From assembly GCA_023957385.1 (NCBI GenBank), contig JAMLGZ010000001.1:792923-856922 (forward strand): a stretch of 64,000 nucleotides of DNA, read 5' to 3'. Below are positions 27,669-36,854 of this stretch, piece after piece. The position numbers and the translations under genes were made by a program. The stretch's first letter is position 1; every line of letters starts with the position of its first letter. The stretch is from Brumimicrobium sp. Its GTDB lineage: Bacteria > Bacteroidota > Bacteroidia > Flavobacteriales_D > Crocinitomicaceae. The notes under the pieces are model-generated. The model searched no databases. It saw only the letters and a list, made by a program, of their open reading frames with translations, and was not told the origin of the DNA.

Positions 27669-28058
27669 CTATTGAGTTAGTTCCTTACTCAATCGTTTAA
27701 TCACAAACACTTGATAAATCAAAGTAACCCCAAAGAGAATTACAAATTGAATGAGAATTGCTTTAGAAAGATCTGAATATTTTATTTTGATAAATACAGT
27801 AAATGCAATGCAAGCAATGAGCTGTATGGTTGTAAAAACCATAAATGTTTGTACAAAATCTATTTTTAATTTTTTATTCTTTAGACTAGTAAATAGAGCG
27901 ATACGTATTCCTTCTACAAAAAGCAATGTTGTATATGCTAAGATGAGTTCTTTTCCAAAATAAAGGTGAGAATTGATAGATGCAATTCCGTAATGAATTG
28001 CAATAATTCCTATAAAAAATAGAAAAGAAACCCAATTATTTTTTAGTATTGCTATCAT
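27669..28058 (-). CDS. Small four-helix membrane protein (DUF6168-like), downstream of atpZ
   Basis: A 129-residue protein made almost wholly of four hydrophobic helices (WVSFLFFIGIIAIHYGIA, LILAYTTLLFVEGIRIALF, FMVFTTIQLIACIAFTVFI, ILIQFVILFGVTLIYQVFVI). In Flavobacteriia a gene of this kind commonly lies between atpZ and atpB; here it overlaps atpZ by 23 nt but atpB is not next to it. Role in ATP synthase assembly is only suggested by context. DUF assignment is from gene order and helix pattern. Confidence 0.7.
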   Translation of the reverse strand: MIAILKNNWVSFLFFIGIIAIHYGIASINSHLYFGKELILAYTTLLFVEGIRIALFTSLKNKKLKIDFVQTFMVFTTIQLIACIAFTVFIKIKYSDLSKAILIQFVILFGVTLIYQVFVIKRLSKELTQ

Positions 28059-28290
28059 CTTCCTTTCCTATTTTAATTACTAATCGTATAATTTGGAATA
28101 AAGATCCAAAAATAGCCAATAAGGTAAGCACAAGCGTCCAAACGGGAGTTTTATTTCCTTGTTTTTCATCTAACCAGCGACCGCCGAGTGCTGCGACAGT
28201 TATTAGAATTCCCATTTGGATAGCAATATTAGAAAATCTGAGATAATTAGAGATACGTTTTTTGTTCTCCTTATTTTCAGTTTCAGACAT
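28036..28290 (-). CDS. AtpZ/AtpI family protein
   Basis: An 84-residue membrane protein with two spans (IQMGILITVAALGGRWLDEK; WTLVLTLLAIFGSLFQIIRLVIK) and charged ends. The GGRWLDEKQGNKTP loop between helices matches the AtpZ/AtpI group, which helps assemble or supply Mg to F0F1 ATP synthase. In this window it lies in the order porW, bactofilin, atpZ, DUF6168-like. Confidence 0.85.
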   Translation of the reverse strand: MSETENKENKKRISNYLRFSNIAIQMGILITVAALGGRWLDEKQGNKTPVWTLVLTLLAIFGSLFQIIRLVIKIGKEDDSNTKK

Positions 28291-28303
28291 TCAGTTGCTT
28301 ATA

Positions 28304-28759
28304 TTAGGATGAGTGAACTTCTTCGTGAATTTGTTCATGAATTTCTTCATGAATAGGGATGTCTTTTGTTACTTCCTTTTTAGGAGAAGGTATTGCATTC
28401 TTTTTCTCTCCAGTGAAGATATTACCTTCCAATTTAGCACCATCATCTATTATTAATCGAGCTGTTATTATGTTTCCATAAACATTTGCAGTTTTATGAA
28501 GGGTAAGTACGGTAGAGGATTCAATATTTCCTGTTACTGTACCATTTATCTCAACCTCAATAGCTGTAATGTGCCCATCAATGAAGCCTTCTTCTCCTAA
28601 GACAAGTTTTCCTTCACACTGAACGTTTCCCTTAATTTTTCCATCTATTCTTAGACTACTCGCTGTAGAGATATCTCCAAAAATTTCTGTTCCTGAAACT
28701 AATCTATTTAACTTATCTGGATTTTCAGAATAATTTTTCTTGTTTTCACCTTTAAACAT
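28304..28759 (-). CDS. Bactofilin (polymer-forming cytoskeletal protein)
   Basis: A 151-residue bactofilin: short charged N-terminus, then a right-handed beta-helix core of hydrophobic repeats from about 22 to 120 (NRLVSGTEIFGDISTASSLRIDGKIKGNVQCEGKLVLG...), then an unstructured tail rich in Glu/His-Ile-His (HEEIHEQIHEEVH). Bactofilins polymerise without nucleotide at the membrane. Located 15 bp after the porW gene and 13 bp before atpZ, so a joint transcript is likely. Confidence 0.93.
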   Translation of the reverse strand: MFKGENKKNYSENPDKLNRLVSGTEIFGDISTASSLRIDGKIKGNVQCEGKLVLGEEGFIDGHITAIEVEINGTVTGNIESSTVLTLHKTANVYGNIITARLIIDDGAKLEGNIFTGEKKNAIPSPKKEVTKDIPIHEEIHEQIHEEVHSS

Positions 28760-28774
28760 AGTCTCTATTTTTTA

Positions 28775-31471
28775 TTACATAAAGTTTGACTGGAAGAATA
28801 TACGGTACTCATCCAATTTTTGTTGCTGTAACATTATTTTAATATTCTCTTTTGATATAAAGAAAATCTCATTTGATTGATAATCTTTTACATGTTTAGG
28901 TGTTCTTTGGAGGTCTTTAATGTAGGATTCTGCTTCTCCGGAAGAGTTGAATGTCTTCACCAAGATATAGTTGAATTTATCATATATCTGAGGAGAAGTA
29001 GATAAATCTATCCTACTGAAATATTCTTTATTAAACATAGAAATGTTGTTGGCCGATGTGTTTACAGTTTGGTTTTCTTTTAAGAAGATAATCACATAGT
29101 ATTCCTTGGAATCAAGGCTAAATAAATTGTCATTGGCTGATGCATTATCTTCGAACATAGGAATTCCATTAGTGATATAATCGATTAATTCCTTTGCCCT
29201 AGCAGCTGATTCAGACTCAGGGAATTCTTCAATAAGTTGATTCAGTACAGGGAGTAAGGTTGTTTTATCCGAATTTATTCTACCCATTGCCATTGCCTTT
29301 AGGAGCATGTATTGTTCACGGAATCTGTTGTCTAATTCTTCCTCAATTACTTTATCTGCTTTAATAATAACTGGATAGTATAAGCCTTGCTCATAACGGG
29401 TAACAGATCTCAAATAATCTTGTAAGGCTAATTCATCACGTTCTTTCTTCTTTATAAAGTAATCAGGGTCACGCAAGTAGTTAGCATAATCTGAATTTGG
29501 ATAATTATTTAAAATATACTCTCTATAAGGCTGTTCTTTTCCAGTTCCTTCATAGATCTTATATAATTGGAAAGCAGAAACAACGTTATGTTTATTTTCA
29601 ATATTTTTATCAATTACTCGTTGGAATTGTGTCGCAGCTAATTGATCTTCACTTAATTGATCTTTGTAGATCCTTCCAGCATTGAATAGTGCTGCTAATA
29701 ACCGTTCATTACTTGCCACTAGCGCGGAGTCTGTTAAAGGAATATCGCCCATTAAATCACTTGGGGATAGTTCAGCTACAGGTATATTTTTTTGAGATTG
29801 AGAAACGACAATGTTTGCTGAATCTGATATGGATGCTGTATCAGCAATAGGAATATTGATATCGACACGATTCGGTTTATTAGTTAATCTCCAGTAATCT
29901 GTATTTTCACGTTGCCCCCATGAACGTTTAAAGTCTTCTAATCCCTCCTGCATGGTTTTAGTGTTACTAAAATAGAACTTACTACCTGTTTTGGAGTTTT
30001 GTTTTTCATAGGTTTGTTGAAGTTTTCTTAATTGTTCAGCTTTAGCAGCCTCTCTTTCTTTACGTTCTTGCTCATCTTTTTGAAGTTTTTTAATTACGTT
30101 TTTCAGGAAAACTTCTCTTTCTTTCTCTCCCAACCCTGCGATGTGTTGCACGCTGTCTTCAAACTCTACAATTTCTATATTTTTTACAAGTTCTGAAAGT
30201 TTCTCAGCTTTTTTCTTTATGATTTCGTAATTTACGTATGTTTCTGGAACTACTTGAGCAGAACTATCGTAATAACGCTGAGCTTCAACATAGTGTTTAT
30301 CCTCCAAAGCCATATCACCTAACTTCTCATAACTAATACCTTTCTGACGTGGATTGTTGATGGAGTAGAATGCTGAGCGAGAAAGATAGTATTTAGCTTG
30401 TTTTCTATCAGGTCTTTTTAATTCCACCTGGGCCATTGAATAATAGATTTGATCTCTAAACTCGAAATAACGTTCCTCTTTGGATAAACTTATTAATTCT
30501 TTAATCATTTGATCACCTGCTAAATCGCTTACGATAGCACGATTAATCTTTGCATTAAACATCATTTCGAAAGGTGCATTTTTCTTTATAGCTGCAGTAT
30601 AGTATTCTCTAGCTTCAGGATTGTCTTGTTGTTGTAATAATTGGGCGATGATAAAATTTAATCTCGCTTTGTCTCCTTTCTTTTTAGCTTTAGAAAGAGC
30701 AAATTTTAGCTGTTCTAAGGCTTCTTTATTATCATTCTTTTTAAAGGCTAACATTGCCTTAGTCTTTGCAAATTCAAAATCAAAATTCTTAGGGAAGTCT
30801 GGCGTTTTACCTGTTTTCTTTGAATTCTTTCCCTTTTTTGAACTTTTACTTTTTTTGGTATCTTTCTTATCCTTATCGTTTTCTACACTTAATTTAAGTT
30901 GTTCTATCTTCTGCATAGTTCGTGTAGCATTCGTTAAATCGTTTGTAACGATCTCTGTTTTCATCTTCCACAGTTCTCCCCAATACTTACTAGGCTTATC
31001 TGTATAGAATTTACCTACATATTCAAATGTTTTTAAAGCTTTCTCGTAATCTCTGCGTATATAATTAGCTTGCCCAATCATCAACCAGTTATAGTCAATC
31101 CATTTCGCATGTTCATCCTTCTTTAACATAGGTTGAGAGGAAGTAGGCATACTGTGTTTGGTGATTACTTTTTGACATTTTACTATAGCAGTATCTACGA
31201 TAGGATAAATAGATGTTACATCTTCTTCATTTGGGTACAATTCTACAGGGAGTATTTCTGTAAAGTCTTCTCTAGCTTTTTCTCGGTATTCAATTAAACC
31301 GATTCGTATCAATTCTTTGGCATTAAAATATCCGTTGTATTTGGCTGTAGTACTGTGGTATGCACGATTTATGAAGGTGTTTTTCTCTGTCGAACACGCA
31401 CTAAATACAAATAGGATTACGAGCATTAAATAAATGCTAATTCCAATTGATCTGAATTGAAGTTTATACAT
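28775..31471 (-). CDS. porW: Type IX secretion system lipoprotein PorW/SprE
   Basis: An 898-residue TPR lipoprotein required for gliding and type IX secretion. Lipobox FSACST follows the signal peptide at about 22-27, and the family mark NTFINRAYHSTTAKYNGYFNAKELI follows directly. TPR-like repeats occupy about 100-420, a charged coiled-coil segment (KDEQERKEREAAKAEQLRKL) about 460-485, and a further repeat region (DQLAATQFQRVIDKNIENKHN, about 600) precedes the C-terminal domain. A lysine-rich insert (KKSKSSKKGKNSKKTGK) near 205 is not obviously part of the repeats. A -7 box TATTTTTG lies upstream at 31509-31516. Confidence 0.94.
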   Translation of the reverse strand: MYKLQFRSIGISIYLMLVILFVFSACSTEKNTFINRAYHSTTAKYNGYFNAKELIRIGLIEYREKAREDFTEILPVELYPNEEDVTSIYPIVDTAIVKCQKVITKHSMPTSSQPMLKKDEHAKWIDYNWLMIGQANYIRRDYEKALKTFEYVGKFYTDKPSKYWGELWKMKTEIVTNDLTNATRTMQKIEQLKLSVENDKDKKDTKKSKSSKKGKNSKKTGKTPDFPKNFDFEFAKTKAMLAFKKNDNKEALEQLKFALSKAKKKGDKARLNFIIAQLLQQQDNPEAREYYTAAIKKNAPFEMMFNAKINRAIVSDLAGDQMIKELISLSKEERYFEFRDQIYYSMAQVELKRPDRKQAKYYLSRSAFYSINNPRQKGISYEKLGDMALEDKHYVEAQRYYDSSAQVVPETYVNYEIIKKKAEKLSELVKNIEIVEFEDSVQHIAGLGEKEREVFLKNVIKKLQKDEQERKEREAAKAEQLRKLQQTYEKQNSKTGSKFYFSNTKTMQEGLEDFKRSWGQRENTDYWRLTNKPNRVDINIPIADTASISDSANIVVSQSQKNIPVAELSPSDLMGDIPLTDSALVASNERLLAALFNAGRIYKDQLSEDQLAATQFQRVIDKNIENKHNVVSAFQLYKIYEGTGKEQPYREYILNNYPNSDYANYLRDPDYFIKKKERDELALQDYLRSVTRYEQGLYYPVIIKADKVIEEELDNRFREQYMLLKAMAMGRINSDKTTLLPVLNQLIEEFPESESAARAKELIDYITNGIPMFEDNASANDNLFSLDSKEYYVIIFLKENQTVNTSANNISMFNKEYFSRIDLSTSPQIYDKFNYILVKTFNSSGEAESYIKDLQRTPKHVKDYQSNEIFFISKENIKIMLQQQKLDEYRIFFQSNFM

Positions 31472-31555
31472 AAAAAAATTCTAATCCGTTGTAATAACTC
31501 GAATCTTACAAAAATATTATTTATTCTTGAATAAAATTGAATTTCTGAAGACATA

Positions 31556-31591
31556 AAAAAAAGAAGAAACTTTTGGCATCTTCTTTTTTTT
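31556..31591. terminator. Terminator-like hairpin downstream of the YceI gene
   Basis: AAAAAAAGAAGA ... TCTTCTTTTTTT is a 12-bp inverted repeat with a T-run on either strand; it separates the YceI-like gene from porW, both on the minus strand. Confidence 0.65.
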
Positions 31592-31614
31592 ATTTTTTTT
31601 TAGGTGTATTTTGT

Positions 31615-32253
31615 TTACTTTTCTGTTTTTACTAATTGCGTAGTAAAGGAAATTGTCACATCTGGCCATAACTTAGATTCATTATCTCCTTCTCCAGTGT
31701 GCAGAGCTTTACATTCATTATTTAAAGCTGTAATACCTGTAGTAGCATCCCAATCTTCCACATTAATTTCAGCATTGAATGTAAAAAAGCCATCTTCAGA
31801 AAATTCATAAGTACCTTCTACTTCTTTGGATATGTTATTCATGGTTATTGAGATAATTGCTTTTCCAGTTTCTTCATCAATACGAACTACATTTCCAGAT
31901 ATTTTTTCAGTATTAATTGTTCCAAAAAAGAATTCATTGATTTTAGCATCTCTACCAGCATCTTTTGTATCAAGGCTATTGATAGGGATTTCGAAATTTA
32001 AACTTCTAACTATTGCCAAAGGATCTTCGCTTACAGTTGTACCAGTCAGGTTGATTTGAGTAAATGCACCCCCAACTCCCTTCTTAGATAAGAATTTGTA
32101 AGCTGTAAATTCAACTTTGGCCGTGGCCGCATCCAAAGTATATTGAATTACGTCGTTTTTGATTTCTTCTTCTTTCTCATTAGAGTTGGTACAACTAACC
32201 AATATTAATCCACCTAAAATTAAGGCGAATAAGAATTTCATACTTTTTTTCAT
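31615..32253 (-). CDS. YceI-like family lipoprotein
   Basis: A 212-residue lipoprotein: signal peptide with lipobox (LILVSC) then an acidic linker (NSNEKEEEIKNDV), then a YceI lipocalin-like beta-barrel. Diagnostic segments are KVEFTAYKFLSKKGVGGAFTQINL (family strand 1-2) and NFEIPINSLDTKDAGRDAKINEFFFG. The latter corresponds to the conserved S-L-x-T-x-D-x-x-R-D region. YceI barrels bind polyisoprenoids or other amphiphiles; the ligand here is unknown. Monocistronic. Confidence 0.9.
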   Translation of the reverse strand: MKKSMKFLFALILGGLILVSCTNSNEKEEEIKNDVIQYTLDAATAKVEFTAYKFLSKKGVGGAFTQINLTGTTVSEDPLAIVRSLNFEIPINSLDTKDAGRDAKINEFFFGTINTEKISGNVVRIDEETGKAIISITMNNISKEVEGTYEFSEDGFFTFNAEINVEDWDATTGITALNNECKALHTGEGDNESKLWPDVTISFTTQLVKTEK

Positions 32254-32386
32254 GACATCAATTTTTTTGTAAATTTATTAAGTCTTAACTTCATTTAAAA
32301 GGATTCTATCACTTTTTATTGAAAACAAACAAAGTTCACTTTAGTTTTTTAGAATAATCATTAATTTAGGTGCCAAAGATTTTTTT

Positions 32387-33034
32387 ATGAAAACAACAAA
32401 CAAACAAAAGGGTATTTACTTTGGTATATTTCTTTTAATCTTTTTTTTAGTAGCATGGATTTCTCAAACAAGTATCGGAGTTGCTGTAGATGAATTTGGA
32501 CACGAGCTTGGTAATAGACCCCAGTCTGTTGTTTTTACCCAAATAATGGAATTAATCTCAAAAAGTGGCACACTTGCTATAGTAGGATTCTCATTGTTGT
32601 TTAGTATCATCTTCGCTTGGAAAAGAAAATGGGTAGATTTAATATTTTATTATTTTGTGCTTATAGGCGGGATTATTTTTAATCTTGTTTTAAAGGAAAT
32701 TGCACGTCGCCCACGTCCAGAAGGGAGAGAGTTTTATGAATTATTTGGACACCAACTTGAATCTTTTAGTTTTCCAAGTGGACATACTATGCGGGCTACC
32801 ATTTTATTTCTTGTGCTCGTAATCTTTGTCTTTAAATATGTAAAAAACCAGCATTATCAAAAATTAGCAGTCACATTTTGTTTGTTCTATATTTTGTTGA
32901 TGGGTTTTAGTCGGATTATGCTTAATATGCATTTCATAACGGATGTTGTAGGTGCCATTGCTGCTTCTTTTGCTTGGGTGTTCTTATGTCTCATTTTGAT
33001 GCATTTTGTAACTCGACGTTTCTTAGTGAAATAA
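32387..33034 (+). CDS. PAP2 superfamily phosphatase
   Basis: A 215-residue membrane phosphatase with six hydrophobic segments. All three active-site motifs are present: KEIARRPRP (103-111), PSGH (130-133) and SRIMLNMHFITD (175-186; general base His133 and nucleophile His182). Family members dephosphorylate phosphatidate, phosphatidylglycerophosphate or undecaprenyl pyrophosphate; which one cannot be told. Convergent with the following methyltransferase gene. Confidence 0.92.
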   Translation: MKTTNKQKGIYFGIFLLIFFLVAWISQTSIGVAVDEFGHELGNRPQSVVFTQIMELISKSGTLAIVGFSLLFSIIFAWKRKWVDLIFYYFVLIGGIIFNLVLKEIARRPRPEGREFYELFGHQLESFSFPSGHTMRATILFLVLVIFVFKYVKNQHYQKLAVTFCLFYILLMGFSRIMLNMHFITDVVGAIAASFAWVFLCLILMHFVTRRFLVK

Positions 33035-33037
33035 TCT

Positions 33038-33520
33038 TTATCGTTTCCCAAACCAACGTTTTACTTGGTTTGTGTATGTGATATATTCTTTTCCAAACCT
33101 ATAACTTAAATAGTGTTCTTCACGTGGAATTACATAAAAATGGAGTATAGCAAAAAAGATAGGGGTTGAGATGATAGTCCACCAATTTCCCAATAAAATA
33201 GCAAAGGCTAGATATCCTGCTAACAAGCCTATATACATCGGATTCCTTGTTAACGAATATATGCCTGTAGTTTGAAGCGAGGAAGCTGACTTAAAGGTTT
33301 CAACAGTTGTTTTACCTATCCAGAAGATACGAATTCCTAATCCTCCCACAAAGAATGCAAGAATCATAAAAGACCACCCAATTAATTGCATGGGTATAGT
33401 GTCTAAATTAATTAGTTCTATAGGGAGAACATTATATAAGATGGCAGAAATTAGAAAGATAACTATACCAAAAATCGGGGGTTGTATATATACTCCTGGA
33501 TGTTGCGGTTCTTTTTTCAT
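33038..33520 (-). CDS. Isoprenylcysteine carboxyl methyltransferase-like membrane protein
   Basis: A 160-residue four-helix membrane protein of the ICMT/PEMT group. Start placed at 33520 (MKKEPQHPGVYIQPP), since the region upstream lacks conservation features; an ATG at 33580 is possible. The C-terminal half holds the cofactor-binding block TGIYSLTRNPMYIGLL and the EEHYLSYRFGKEYITYTNQVKRW segment typical of the family. Substrate unknown; it is usually annotated simply as methyltransferase family protein. Confidence 0.87.
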   Translation of the reverse strand: MKKEPQHPGVYIQPPIFGIVIFLISAILYNVLPIELINLDTIPMQLIGWSFMILAFFVGGLGIRIFWIGKTTVETFKSASSLQTTGIYSLTRNPMYIGLLAGYLAFAILLGNWWTIISTPIFFAILHFYVIPREEHYLSYRFGKEYITYTNQVKRWFGKR

Positions 33521-33658
33521 TGTATTTTTTCCGAAGATAAAAAATGTTGAATAAGATAGCAAAAAAATAATGTATTTCATTGATTATGTGTGGCTATTCG
33601 TAAAATGAGTATTCATTTAAACTCAGGTAATGAGAGATTAGTTTGATTTTGTATAAAT

Positions 33659-33686
33659 GAAAAAGGCTCCTCGAAAGGAGCCTTTT
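33659..33686 (-). terminator. Intrinsic terminator downstream of the 33703 lipoprotein gene
   Basis: On the minus strand AAAAGGCTCCTTTCGAGGAGCCTTTTT: 10-bp GC-rich stem with tight loop and T-run, 17 bp after the stop codon. Confidence 0.85.
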
Positions 33687-33702
33687 ACTGTTAGAATCTT
33701 TC

Positions 33703-34386
33703 TTATTGGATAAAAATACCCGTCCTTTTTTTAGGAATATATTTGCTAGACATTATACCTCCTGCACTGGTAGTTTGTTGAGTTGCAGGTTGCCATACTC
33801 TCTCCATTACAATAGTTCCATAAGGTCCTACGCCTAACTGAGAAATCTGGTTAGCAGGGAAAATAATATTTGTAGCACCCACGTTGGCAGTAGTAAATAA
33901 TCTTGCATCTCCTTCTATATTCGAATTAATCCAAACGTTAATTCTTTCATTATTTCCTAGAGCAGAACCCGTCCAGGTAAAAGTATATGGATTAGCTTTT
34001 GTGATTGTATCAATAACAGGAATATTGGATGTATCACACATACTTATATTATTTATAAAAGTATTATGATCTAAATCCTTGTATGTAAAACTTCCGCTTT
34101 GAACATAGCTTGGATATTGTTTTTCATAATATCCTAGAATTGCATTATATGTTAATGCATCTCCGTTGAATTTGATACTTGCTGAATCAGTTAGTTCAAG
34201 GAGAGTTCCTGTTGCATTACTAAACTTAAATACAGCTCGGGCAGAAGTTATTCCAGTTGCGTTGTTGTATTCTAGGTAATATTCTGTCCAGATTTTATCT
34301 TGGTTTACATTGTCAGCTGTTTCTTTTTTACAAGAAAACATTAAAATTGTTGTTAGTGCAAATAATGCAATTATTAGTTTTTTCAT
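33703..34386 (-). CDS. Hypothetical lipoprotein
   Basis: A 227-residue exported lipoprotein: signal MKKLIIALFALTTILMFSC with lipobox MFSC, then a lysine-rich start and an Asn/Thr-rich beta protein (SARAVFKFSNATGTLLELTDSASIKFNGD, and NERINVWINSNIEG near 150). The repeated N-A-T-G-T type turns suggest beta-sandwich folds of surface lipoproteins. No recognised domain. The C-terminus is basic (YIPKKRTGIFIQ). Single gene followed by a strong terminator. Confidence 0.75.
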   Translation of the reverse strand: MKKLIIALFALTTILMFSCKKETADNVNQDKIWTEYYLEYNNATGITSARAVFKFSNATGTLLELTDSASIKFNGDALTYNAILGYYEKQYPSYVQSGSFTYKDLDHNTFINNISMCDTSNIPVIDTITKANPYTFTWTGSALGNNERINVWINSNIEGDARLFTTANVGATNIIFPANQISQLGVGPYGTIVMERVWQPATQQTTSAGGIMSSKYIPKKRTGIFIQ

Positions 34387-34509
34387 TTTAGATCAGTTTA
34401 TAACATGATACTAAAATACGTAATACAATAATAATACACAAGAAAATTTAGTTTTTTTTTAATTGCTAAGAAGAAACGTAAAAATTGTAGAATGGATGAA
34501 GCAGCTGAG

Positions 34510-36648
34510 TTATATTCTAATTCCTATTACGCAAACATCGTCAATTTGCTCTTCTATGCCTTTCCATTGATTGAAGGTGTTTTCAATAATTATATGTTGT
34601 TCTCCCATTGATTTTGAAATATTCTCTATAAAAAGTTCTTTAAGCTGATTGTATTTGAACTTTTTGTTGTTAGGGCCACCAAATTGATCTGCATATCCAT
34701 CGCTGAAAAGATAGATAGTATCACCTTTTTGCAATTCTTCTTGGTGAAGAGTAAATGGTAAATTTGTGCCAAAATGAACTCCAATAGGCATTTTATCAGG
34801 CTTGATTTCAATAAGATCTCCATTTTGTTTTATAATCCAGATAGGGTTGTTTGCACATGCAAATTGAATAGTATTTGATTTCTTATCAATTGCTAATAAA
34901 GTAGCATCCATCCCGTCTTTACTTTCTATACGACTCCCTTTAGGATTCAGAGCGTTAATGATTCCTTCTCTGATATTGTTGAATATCATATCGGGTCTTT
35001 CTATCTTACGTTCAATAATAGATTCGTTGAGTAGGGATATGTTTAATAATGACATAAATGCACCTGGAACTCCGTGTCCTGTACAATCACAACATGCTAG
35101 GAATGTTTTGTCTCCATTATTGTATGTCCAGTAGAAATCTCCCGAAACTATATCTCTGGGTTTGAAAAAAACAAATGAATCCTGAAATTGGCTTTTCATG
35201 ATTTCTTCAGTTGATAGGAGTGCTTGTTGAATACGGGAAGCGTAGTGGATACTGTCAGTAATATCTTTATTTTTTTGCTCAACTAAGTTTTTCTGTTGTT
35301 CAATGAGAATGTTCTTTTCTTCTACATCTTTCTTTTGCCTAGAGATGATGAAGTTGACCTCTTTCTGTTTTCTATAGTTCTTGAAAATCAGGATAGCAAA
35401 GACAATAGCCAAAAGGAACCCTGCAATAAGCATATACTTTATCATTTGTTGCCTTTTCTTCTCTACTTCGGCGACGGCATCTAATTTGGCTTGTTTTGCT
35501 TTTTCTTCCGAGATTTGTTGTTGGAATTGGTAGTTCATTTGGGAAGCCACTATCTGTTTTGTGTTTTCCTCATTGAGATTTTTATCTCGATAGAGGATAT
35601 ACTGCTGGTAATTTATTAAGGCTGAATGGTAGTCAGCGCGCACACTATCTAATCTGTATTTTACTTGATAGTTATCTCTCATGTTGGAGTAGTTTCCTGA
35701 TTTTTGAGCGAATGTATAAGCAGAATCTAAGTAGAGATCAGCCAGATTATATTGTTTAGTATTAAAATATGATTCACCAATATTATTATAGATCATAGAA
35801 AGATTACGGGAATCATTAAACATTTTAAAATAATATATAGCCATTCGATAATACTTCGCTGATAAATGATAATCCTTTAGTTTAGAGTAAACTATACCTA
35901 AATTATTATAGTTGAATCCAATGCTTGTATAGTCTTTTATCTGCTCATTAATTGCAATTGCATTAAAGAATTGTTCAATAGCTTTATCATTCTCATTTTG
36001 AGTTCGATACAGATTCCCTACGTTATTAAGAATTTTACCTATATATTGTTTATCATCCAATTCTTTAAAAATAGCTAAAGCTTCGTTGTAATATTCTAGA
36101 GCTTTATCAATATTGGCTTGATCACGATAAATTATACCAAGATTATTATATATAATAGCAATCATTTTTTTGTCACCCAATACCTTATAAATAGATAAGG
36201 CTCTGAAATAAGTGGAGACTGCTTCAGGGAGATTGTTTTGTACTCGAAATATAACGCCAATATTATTTAAATTTTTCCCTACTTGAGCGCTGTCACCTAA
36301 TTCCATATTAATGGCCATGGATTTGTTAAAATTAGTAAGTGCTTCAAAATAATTTCCTTCAGAATAATAGATGGCTCCCATTGTATTGTATGCGGTGGAG
36401 ACTCCTTTCTTAAAATCCAAACTTTTTCCTAAACGAATTGATTGATTTAAATAGTTGAGTCCTGATTTGATTTGATTATTTGTATGTAGTTGGTGAGCTA
36501 ATTGGTTGAGTAGGTTTACTTTGTTGGTGTCATCTTGTGCTTTAGAAAGTAATGTCTTTAAAGAATCAATTGGATTTTGAGATGCCCATATTAGAGGGAT
36601 GCTTATTGCAAGAATAATATAGGTAAGAAAAATTTTTTTCATAGACAT
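34510..36648 (-). CDS. TPR protein with transmembrane helix, coiled coil and SpoIIE/PP2C phosphatase domain
   Basis: A 712-residue protein: signal peptide (1-22), about seven tetratricopeptide repeats (about 40-340, e.g. ALEYYNEALAIFKELDDKQYIGKIL), a transmembrane helix at about 402-424, a coiled coil (KKDVEEKNILIEQQKNLVEQKNK), then a SpoIIE-type serine phosphatase from about 485 (FFKPRDIVSGDFYWTY, LACCDCTGHGVPGAFMSLL, SDGYADQFGG). Aspartates of the metal site (DFYW and DCTGHG) are present. The arrangement is a membrane-spanning sensor whose phosphatase acts on a cytosolic partner, as in RsbU-like proteins; no anti-sigma gene is nearby. Confidence 0.93.
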   Translation of the reverse strand: MSMKKIFLTYIILAISIPLIWASQNPIDSLKTLLSKAQDDTNKVNLLNQLAHQLHTNNQIKSGLNYLNQSIRLGKSLDFKKGVSTAYNTMGAIYYSEGNYFEALTNFNKSMAINMELGDSAQVGKNLNNIGVIFRVQNNLPEAVSTYFRALSIYKVLGDKKMIAIIYNNLGIIYRDQANIDKALEYYNEALAIFKELDDKQYIGKILNNVGNLYRTQNENDKAIEQFFNAIAINEQIKDYTSIGFNYNNLGIVYSKLKDYHLSAKYYRMAIYYFKMFNDSRNLSMIYNNIGESYFNTKQYNLADLYLDSAYTFAQKSGNYSNMRDNYQVKYRLDSVRADYHSALINYQQYILYRDKNLNEENTKQIVASQMNYQFQQQISEEKAKQAKLDAVAEVEKKRQQMIKYMLIAGFLLAIVFAILIFKNYRKQKEVNFIISRQKKDVEEKNILIEQQKNLVEQKNKDITDSIHYASRIQQALLSTEEIMKSQFQDSFVFFKPRDIVSGDFYWTYNNGDKTFLACCDCTGHGVPGAFMSLLNISLLNESIIERKIERPDMIFNNIREGIINALNPKGSRIESKDGMDATLLAIDKKSNTIQFACANNPIWIIKQNGDLIEIKPDKMPIGVHFGTNLPFTLHQEELQKGDTIYLFSDGYADQFGGPNNKKFKYNQLKELFIENISKSMGEQHIIIENTFNQWKGIEEQIDDVCVIGIRI

Positions 36649-36747
36649 AAATATTCCGTAAAATTAAAAAAAAAAATTGCACATAAAATAAAAAGTAACT
36701 ACCTTTCGCATAATTTATTAAGGAGAGCTAATTTTACTACTATGACT

Positions 36748-36770
36748 TTCGATAAAATTATTTTATCGAA
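36748..36770. promoter_or_regulatory. Perfect 23-bp palindrome upstream of the FG-GAP gene cluster
   Basis: TTCGATAAAAT-T-ATTTTATCGAA: 11-bp arms around one T, with no T-run, lying in the 206-bp divergent region between the SpoIIE and FG-GAP genes. Fits a dimeric repressor operator better than a terminator. Confidence 0.5.
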
Positions 36771-36854
36771 TATTTTGTTGAGAGGTTATCTTCAATATAA
36801 ATACACTTTTTTTATTTTAAACTGAATGTTTTTTAATCTTATAAGAAGAATACA

